Below are positions 1 to 64,000 of a stretch of DNA of 64,000 nucleotides, one piece after another. The position numbers were made by a program, and so were the translations under genes. Positions within the stretch are counted from its first letter, which is position 1. Every line of letters begins with the position of its first letter. Below the pieces are notes generated by a model that was not told the origin of the DNA, searched no databases, and was given only the letters and a program-made list of their open reading frames with translations. The DNA comes from Zoroaster sp. YZ-2022. Taxonomy: Eukaryota; Echinodermata; Asteroidea; Forcipulatida; Zoroasteridae. The stretch is from assembly GCA_029582265.1 (NCBI GenBank), contig CM055817.1:53418740-53482739 (forward strand), read 5' to 3'.

Positions 1-131
1 AAGATTAAACATTTTGGAATTTCCGCCAGTATCACAAAGCTGGGTGATGACGGAGAACATCGGTAATCACTGATAAAGCTATCCAGAACAAACAAGTAAA
101 ACCAATTCTGAAGAACAGTTTTCAAACTTAC

Positions 132-57035
<56,904 letters not shown>

Positions 57036-57216
57036 GATGGCGACTTCGTTGAGCGCCCAAGACGGAGCTGACCGCCAAACGTTGGTGGTCGCCAAAGAAA
57101 TCGATGAATGTTCGTGCGAACCTCAGCAGGGTCCTACTCTCAATCGAACGAAGATCAGTAACTACAATGGTAGAATCTTTTGCTGCTTGTGAAATAACTC
57201 GAATAATCTTGAGACT

Positions 57217-57226
57217 CTTTTATATA
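57217..57226 (-). promoter_or_regulatory. Candidate TATA box of the MAM gene
   Basis: On the minus strand the bases read TATATAAAAG, about 180 bases before the start codon. A start of transcription 25-30 bases further on would leave a leader of about 150 bases (57036 to about 57190) that has no upstream ATG, which fits a normal 5' UTR. The position is inferred from sequence alone; CAGE or RNA ends are needed to prove it. Confidence 0.4.
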
Positions 57227-58140
57227 AAAAAAAAACTGTTTCAACGAAAGTTTTTTTCCACCACGTTTTTGGCAGCAACGGGTCGTATCTCCAAACCCGC
57301 TCTCTTGCCAACTTTTCTGTGGGTTCTTAAAACGCTCACGCGTGAAGTTTTTTTTAAAGCAACTTCAGGCGTTGCTGCCTGAAATTTGCCTTTTAGTTCT
57401 GCAACATTTTCTGTTGCAGTTTTTGGAATGAAAAATCACCGTGAATGAGAAATAGTTATGGGAAGGTAAAGTGTATACGGTGTGGTGCACCGGTACGGAG
57501 GAATACCACACTGATAACGAATCACATGCATACGCCCCTTGATCTGCCCTAGAAAAACATCATTATTCCCGCTAATAGTGTAATAATTACTAACTTATAA
57601 ACTTCAACCTTGGTGCACACCTTTAAAATAATGGAACAGTTCAGTTTAAACAAGAGAAAAACCTTTTTAGATCACCGAATCGTTCTAGATAAAACTCTGA
57701 AAAGCTGTCCTGTGCGATCGAAAAATCTGCCAAGATATGTTCATCGATTTTTCTTGTTTTGTTGGTTAGCGTGGTTATTGTTTTAAAAAAGATGTTCCAT
57801 TGTTGGATGTGGGGTAGGACCCATTTTGTTTCAATAAAACTAACTTATAAAAAAGTAATATGTAATCTTTTGACCTTTACGCAACTCCGTGGAATAGTCC
57901 GGGCAAATTGTCTTTTTTTGCGCTGTGTACCGTACTTGTGTACATACGAACTTTAAACATAATTTATCAGATATTTCATATTTTCTTATCAGGCAGGTCC
58001 AAGTGGGAACCTGTTACTGTAATGATATAAGCTGGGGTTTTTTAAACAATAAAAACAGCGAAATCATCACGTTAAGTGGTCGGTATGAGGTGCGTGGCAC
58101 TGTTGAACTGGACACCGTGTCCTGGAGCTAGGCACGGCAG
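57227..58140. other. 5' flank of the MAM gene, no feature recognised
   Basis: AT-rich upstream sequence. No reading frame with domain-like content, RNA gene or recognisable repeat; it may hold promoter elements. Confidence 0.4.
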
Positions 58141-58174
58141 TACACTTACAGGGTGCACTGGTTGATCAACTGGG

Positions 58175-58580
58175 GAGGGGGAAGGGGGAGGGAGATGGGA
58201 GGAGGGAGATGGGAGATGGGAGGAGGGAGATGGGAGAAGGGAGATGGGAGGAGGGAGACGGGAGGAGGGAGACGGGAGGAGGGAGACGGGAGATGGGAGG
58301 AGGGAGATGGTTGGAGGGAGACGGGAGGACGGAGACGGGAGGACGGAGACGGGAGGAGGGAGACGGGAGGAGGGAGACGGGAGGAGGGAGATGGGAGATG
58401 GGAGGAGGGAGATGGGAGATGGGAGGAGGGAGATGGGAGGAGGGAGATGGTTGGAGGGAGACGGGAGGAGGGAGACGGGAGGAGGGAGACGGGAGGAGGG
58501 AGACGGGAGGAGGGAGATGGGAGGAGGGAGATGGGAGGAGGGAGATGGGAGGAGGGAGATGGGAGGAGGGAGATGGGAGT
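58175..58580 (+). repeat. 400-bp polypurine minisatellite (GGGAGGAGGGAGAYG)
   Basis: Units of GGGAGATGGGAGGA and GGGAGACGGGAGGA, purine on the plus strand except for the pyrimidine in GAT/GAC and a few TT. About 1.1 kb upstream of the start codon. Reading frames on both strands are artefacts. Confidence 0.85.
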
Positions 58581-58756
58581 GTCACAGGGAGTCATCTTCT
58601 CCCTTTCAGTTGACATATAAATTTACCATATGTATTTTTGTGCCACTCTTTTTTTGGCAATATGCCCTCTTTTCGAGAACCCGGGATCTACCCCTGAAAG
58701 GCATGTACCCTTGTTGCGTACCCCGAAACTCCCTATGTGGACAGTTTCTAAAGCCC

Positions 58757-58788
<32 letters not shown>

Positions 58789-59582
58789 ACGCGCGTCGGC
58801 ATTTTTAATTTTCTTTAAATTTGTTTTGCTATGAAACGATGTCCAATTGCAGCCAAAAATCCTGGGTCGGTTGGAATTCTGCCGTGCTGTGTTTTTAATA
58901 AACGACTTTTTTTCACATAGGGGTATGAACGTTTGCCCGATTTGTGAAGCCTCTCTTAACCATACTTTGTATATGGGAAATTTTGTCCCCGCGTACGTAC
59001 ATACGTAAAAAAAAAAAATACGAAAAAAAAAAAAAAGTACGTCATCAAACCGATTTTGAAGCCGAACTATGACCAAAAATAAAACATTTAAAAAAAAATG
59101 TTTTAGAAACGGTCATTTATTTTTGAAGTTGCCCACGTTCGTCCTGGGGAAAAATAACACAGCTCTGTTTCAGGTCTACACAATATTAAGGTACCACGCA
59201 CAAAACCAGTCGTTAACCTGCAGGAAAGACCAAGCGTAACTTTTATTCCCATTCATAAATGCCCGTATCGATTTCGTTTTCAAAATGTAAAAAAAAAATT
59301 GTAATTTTTGGTTGAATAAAACCAAACAAAAATGGGCAAATTCACGTTTTGGCGACACACCAAAGTACATGAGTCAGATCAGATCAGGCGCGTGATGCCA
59401 ATCTTCGTCACTCTCTGATTGGTTCAAATTCGAGTCGCGCGTCGCACAAAACAGCTGGCGAACAGCAGATGACACATACGCGCTGCTCTGATTTTGATAA
59501 GCTATGTCTTCACCATCCATTAATACACCCCCACGTGATTACGTTTTGTCCAGTCAGATTGTCTAAACTGTCTTGGACATAT

Positions 59583-59757
59583 GATGCTCGATATGCGGCA
59601 GAGTGCACCTCCCTCCCATTGTTCCAGGTATCTTAGGAATTCTTTAGAGGATTTCGGCGGGGGGGGGGGGAGGTGAGAGGTCCGTTAACAATAGAACAAC
59701 AGTGTGTTAGTGTCTAGGGACATTTGGGAGGTGGCACTCTGCCGCATATCGAGCATG
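59583..59757. mobile_element. Foldback element with 25-bp arms
   Basis: GATGCTCGATATGCGGCAGA at the left and its inverse TCTGCCGCATATCGAGCAT at the right, extended by GTGCACCTCCC / GGGAGGTGGCAC. Interior holds a poly-G run. Confidence 0.65.
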
Positions 59758-60799
59758 GTATAGTCTTGGGCATTTAGGAATGGGAGTAAGGTTATTATAT
59801 GTGACCTAGCATGACAAAACCCACAAAAACGTCCCAGAAATATAAAAAAATGAGTTATTGGTATCATATGAAAGGGCAACTCTTTAGCTTTTCAATGGTG
59901 AAAAAATTATATCCATCATGCATTCTGTTGGAAAGTTATGGACTTTGAAAGTCGAAAAACAATGAAATTACGATTTCGAGAAATACAGGATGTTTTGAAA
60001 AAAAAAACGCACTAACAACCGCAAAATGGTGCTCGGAATTTCGCTTTTTCACACACTTATAAATCGATTTCAGACATTTTGTTTGCAGGAAATTGTGAAA
60101 TAAACATCCGGGAACTATAATCAGTAAAAACCCCAAAAGGCTGTATAACACCCCATTGGTCGAAAATTGGCTGTATCTTGGATTGGGGTTCAGCGACTTT
60201 TTGCGGGTTTCGCCGTGCGGGGTCACATATATTAACCAAGTTACTGGAGTGACTAATTTCCATGGGTTTCGAAAAAAGGGGGAGGGGCACACTGCCAAAA
60301 AATGGGGGGGGACATGCCCACCCCTACCTATGGGACTATTACACGAACAGACGTAATTTATGTTCAAACCAATATCATTCTACTGTTCCCCTGTATTAAG
60401 CCCATTGTTACTGGTCTTTTTTTTTAAAGCGTGCCCCATATGATTTGTAGACAAAGTTCAAAAAAGGACATTACTCGTCGCGTAGCTGATGAAGTGATGA
60501 ATCGGTAAAAATGCTGTTCTGATAAAAAATAACGCGTTTGAAGTTGGAGTCATTATTGTCGGCGCATTTTCGGTGTTTATTACTCACATTCTGTTCACAC
60601 TTAGGCAAAAAAGTCTCCGGTTTCTGGTCATAGGTCAACTTCAAAATCAGTGCGGTGACGCACTTTTTTTTTTAAAGCCGTAAAAGTTTGTATTGTCTTG
60701 ATAGATTTTTTATGAACAAACCGGCAAACGAGGACCTGTTTTTTTCCTATTGTCAGAAGTCCTCGGTTTAAACTATAAAGCACATACAACAAGACATCG

Positions 60800-61310
60800 C
60801 ATCAGTGCAATACGGTCGTATCCCAGTTACGACCTTTGTTGCAGACATGGATTTTGCTCATTGCAACAAGGTCGTATCATAGCTACGACCTTGTTGCAGA
60901 CATGGATTTTGCTCAGTGCAACAAGGTCGTATCATAGCTACGACCTTGTTGCAGACATGGATTTTGCTCAGTGCAACAAGGTCGTATCATAGCTACGACC
61001 TTGTTGCAGACATGGATTTTGCTCAGTGCAACAAGGTCGTATCATAGCTACGACCTTGTTGCAGACATGGATTTTGCTCAGTGCAACAAGGTCGTATCAC
61101 CAAGCCAAAATCCATGTCTGCAACAAGGTCGTATCTTTTTACAGAGTTCCAGGATGAACACGCAAAACCTATGTAAGAAGATACGATGTTGTTGCACTCA
61201 ATTGTTTCAATGTATGCAAATGTTGCAAATGTATGCAAATGTATGCACTATTGCACATACGACCTTGTTGCATTTTTTTTTTATATACGACCTTCTGACA
61301 GGACGAAGAC
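60800..61310. repeat. 55-bp palindromic tandem repeat, 'GCAACAAGGTCGTA' family
   Basis: About five copies of GCAACAAGGTCGTATCATAG, CTACGACCTTGTTGC, AGACATGGATTTTGCTCAGT; the first two form a hairpin. The flanks (CCTATGTAAGAAGATACG; TTCTGACAGGACGA) match copies at 11985-12205 and 18780-19095. Confidence 0.8.
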
Positions 61311-61862
61311 TCACAATAAATACATCAGTGTATTTTCCTTTTATTACCCAAAAGATAAACACATGTGTCACATTAGCTACAGTTTATGCAATACATACAA
61401 AAAATATAAATATCTCTTTCATCTAAAGTAAAACTTTAATTTAAAAAAATTTTAACCCTTGTATAGCACGATCCCTCAAAACCCTTTGAAAAGTACTTGT
61501 CATCAGCGATGTGTTGTGGTTTCATGTGGGATCACATCTACACTGTGCATGGTAATACATTGTAGGTTCTACACAATTATTTCAACCTTTCAAAAACTTG
61601 ACAGATTGAAGGTTTCTGACGGGTCCACTGGAAAAATGGACCGAAAACAGGAGGGTTTTAGACAAAAATACATGACTACAAACTCATGATGGTTAATTGG
61701 GGGGGGGGGGGGTTACATGTCCCTCTCCAACCCGACAGGATCCCTACAAAAAAAAAAATCAAAAAAAAAGAGTAAAATATCGAGTATTGTATTTTGTTTT
61801 GTAACTGGCAGTAGGGTTTGGCAAGTTTTTACTAAGACAAGTCCAGAACAACATTTAATATA

Positions 61863-62129
61863 TACTACTCAAGACAATTTAGGGAACACCGGAATAATCT
61901 CAGTTAAAGCAAGATCATTTATTTCAGACAAACACAATGTTTCACAGAATTGATGAGAAACAACTGCACAATGAAACAGATGATAAAGGATGCATGTAGT
62001 GATTACACATTTCATGACATGACTACTGAAAGAGAGAGGGGGGTTGCAAATGAAAATCCCGGTTCATGGAACATTTCAAACCTATTTGACGTTAAAAATC
62101 CGGTGTTCCCTAAATTGTTTTGAGTAGTA
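61863..62129. mobile_element. mariner-like MITE, 267 bp
   Basis: TA on both sides; 30-bp inverted ends beginning TACTACTCAAGACAATTTAG with one mismatch. TA target use suits Tc1/mariner; no transposase. Confidence 0.75.
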
Positions 62130-62254
62130 TATTATAAAAATAACTGACAAAAACCTACAAAACCTATGAAGCAAACTTTTTAATATTCTAAACAATTTCC
62201 TGAAACTTTTCTACTATCGCAGACATGTGGACAAAATACAGAATATTCAATATA

Positions 62255-62515
62255 TTGTGCCCCACTCTGGCAAAACCCAAAACGTCTCGGCATTTACCAT
62301 AATGCGTAACAGCCATGAAAAGGTCAAAAGCTGACCCCAGGAACCAGTTTGAGATTTTTATGTCACCATATAGAGCATTTTCTCTCGATTTTGATGGAAA
62401 AAGAAAAATCCTGAAACGTTGTTGGGAACATTGTTAATTTTCACGATAAATTTGGGAGGTTACCTTTTGAAAATTGGGTCCAAGTTTAGGGTTTTGCCAG
62501 AGCAAGTCACATATA
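62255..62515. mobile_element. MITE family N, copy 2
   Basis: CCCACTCTGGCAAAACCC at the left, TTTTGCCAGAGCAAGTCACA at the right; inverted relative to 45434-45656. Confidence 0.65.
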
Positions 62516-62521
62516 ATACAC

Positions 62522-62665
62522 TTCTGTATCTAAAGTTTAGGAACAGTATGGAACAGTTTACCGGCACAATTGCAACTGGCTACATCTCTAGACACTTTCA
62601 AGAAACATTTGAAGACTCACTTATTTGGTGTTGGGATTTTGTAAATGATTGGTGGTGGTGGTAAT
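62522..62665 (+). mobile_element. LINE 3' remnant
   Basis: After a frameshift the translation gives WNSLPAQLQLATSLDTFKKH and LKTHLFG, the same reverse-transcriptase end motif as at 34430 and 55640. Confidence 0.6.
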
Positions 62666-62771
62666 GTCTTTTTAATGAATTGAATTTTTTGTGTTTTAAT
62701 TAATTTTTAATGACCAGTATAAGCTTTTGCTTTTTTAACGGCTGTGTAATCTATAATTATTTATATATACA

Positions 62772-63683
62772 CTAGTAAACTCGGAGTTACAACTACCAGC
62801 GTTCCACTAGTAAACTCGGAGTTACAACTACCAGCGTTCCACTAGTAAACTCGGAGTTACAACTACCAGCGTTCCACTAGTAAACTCGGAGTTACAACTA
62901 CCAGCGTTCCACTAGTAAACTCGGAGTTACAACTACCAGCGTTCCACTAGTAAACTCGGAGTTACAACTACCAGCGTTCCACTAGTAAACTCGGAGTTTC
63001 AACTACCAGCGCCCACTAGTAAACTCGGAGTTACAACTACCAGCGCCCACTAGTAAACTCGGAGTTACAACTACCAGCGCCCACTAGTAAACTCGGCGTT
63101 ACAACTACCAGCGTTCACTAGTAAACTCGGAGTTACAACTACCAGCGCTCCACTAGTAAACTCGGCGTTACAACTACCAGCGTTCCACTAGTAAACTCGG
63201 AGTTACAACTACCAGCGTTCCACTAGTAAACTCGGAGTTACAACTACCAGCGTTCCACTAGTAAACTCGGAGTTACAACTACCAGCGTTCCACTAGTAAA
63301 CTCGGAGTTACAACTACCAGCGTTCCACTAGTAAACTCGGAGTTACAACTACCAGCGTTCCACTAGTAAACTCGGAGTTACAACTACCAGCGTTCCACTA
63401 GTAAACTCGGAGTTACAACTACCAGCGTTCCACTAGTAAACTCGGAGTTACAACTACCAGCGTTCCACTAGTAAACTCGGAGTTACAACTACCAGCGTTC
63501 CACTAGTAAACTCGGAGTTACAACTACCAGCGTTCCACTAGTAAACTCGGAGTTACAACTACCAGCGTTCCACTAGTAAACTCGGAGTTACAACTACCAG
63601 CGTTCCACTAGTAAACTCGGAGTTACAACTACCAGCGTTCCACTAGTAAACTCGGAGTTACAACTACCAGCGTTCCACTAGTT
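62772..63683. repeat. 35-bp satellite, about 26 copies
   Basis: Unit CACTAGTAAACTCGGAGTTA, CAACTACCAGCGTTC, nearly identical throughout; three units read GCGCCC and two have GGCGTTAC. The uniformity suggests recent growth. To its right (63690-64000) I see nothing but a poly-G run. Confidence 0.92.
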
Positions 63684-64000
63684 TTACTACAAGTATATTA
63701 CGCTCTGTCTATGTGGCATTGAGCACTCTACTTCAAGATAGACCGCTACATTTAAGCATACATCGCTCCTGTTACCAGTTGAAATTGACCACAGGTACAT
63801 TTTTCAGACAAAGTGTAGGCTGCCTGTTTCAAGTTGCTTTTTAAAAAATATTTGCTTAGCAAAATTTTTGGCTGGGCAGTTCTATAATTGGCCACATTAT
63901 GGGGGGGGGGGGGAAACAATGTTTCCTTTCGAGTTTTAAGAAGAATTTTTAATTTACATGATTCTGAATTTCTATTAAAAAATATATAAAAAACTGCGAA

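Noticed and set aside
58146..58834. Pro/Ser-rich and Gly/Arg-rich frames on both strands
   Set aside because: Composition of the polypurine repeat; both strands are equally open.
62772..63683. CRISPR-like regular repeat
   Set aside because: Direct tandem repeats with no variable spacers, in an animal genome; a satellite.

Overview
The window is eukaryotic and almost certainly from a marine invertebrate animal. It is intron-rich, crowded with short non-autonomous DNA transposons, tRNA-headed SINEs and minisatellites, and carries three 3' ends of L2/CR1-like LINEs. The gene content (an extracellular protein made of repeated MAM domains) and the repeat style suggest a non-vertebrate deuterostome. 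An echinoderm, perhaps a sea star, is my best guess, but nothing in the sequence proves it.

One gene explains all the coding sequence I can support. It is on the minus strand, starts with an ATG at 57035 and runs off the left edge of the window. I could place 46 coding exons by eye, each with splice dinucleotides on both sides and phases that join without a break (one donor is weak). Together they give 7,789 coding bases, about 2,596 residues: a signal peptide followed by 15 complete MAM domains, with short Pro/Thr-rich linkers before domains 2, 4, 5, 7 and 10. Every domain boundary is a phase-1 intron except that between 14 and 15, which share an exon. The C-terminal part (anchor, other domains, stop) lies outside the window. 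The protein resembles the MAM-rich families of zonadhesin, MALRD1 and MAMDC4, but no LDL-receptor class A, VWD or TIL domain is present here, so no gene symbol is given.

The domains appear to form five cassettes of three (1-3, 4-6, 7-9, 10-12, 13-15). Linkers fall before 4, 7 and 10, the middle member often has an extra internal phase-0 intron, and equivalent members resemble each other (7 and 13, 8 and 14, 9 and 15, 2 and 5).

About 88% of the window is intron or 5' flank. Introns hold tandem arrays with units of roughly 106, 84, 81, 64, 54, 44, 38, 28, 25, 12 and 11 bp, a perfect (ATT)127 tract, several MITE families (three hAT-like copies with exact 8-bp target duplications, three piggyBac-like copies ending in TTAA, one mariner-like copy at TA) and tRNA-derived SINEs. 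Some repeats have captured exon edges. A broken, inverted copy of the MAM12 exon lies in an intron of MAM7.

The region right of the gene (57036-64000) has a plausible TATA box and a 5' leader without upstream ATGs, then a 400-bp polypurine tract, more MITEs and a 35-bp satellite. I see no second gene.
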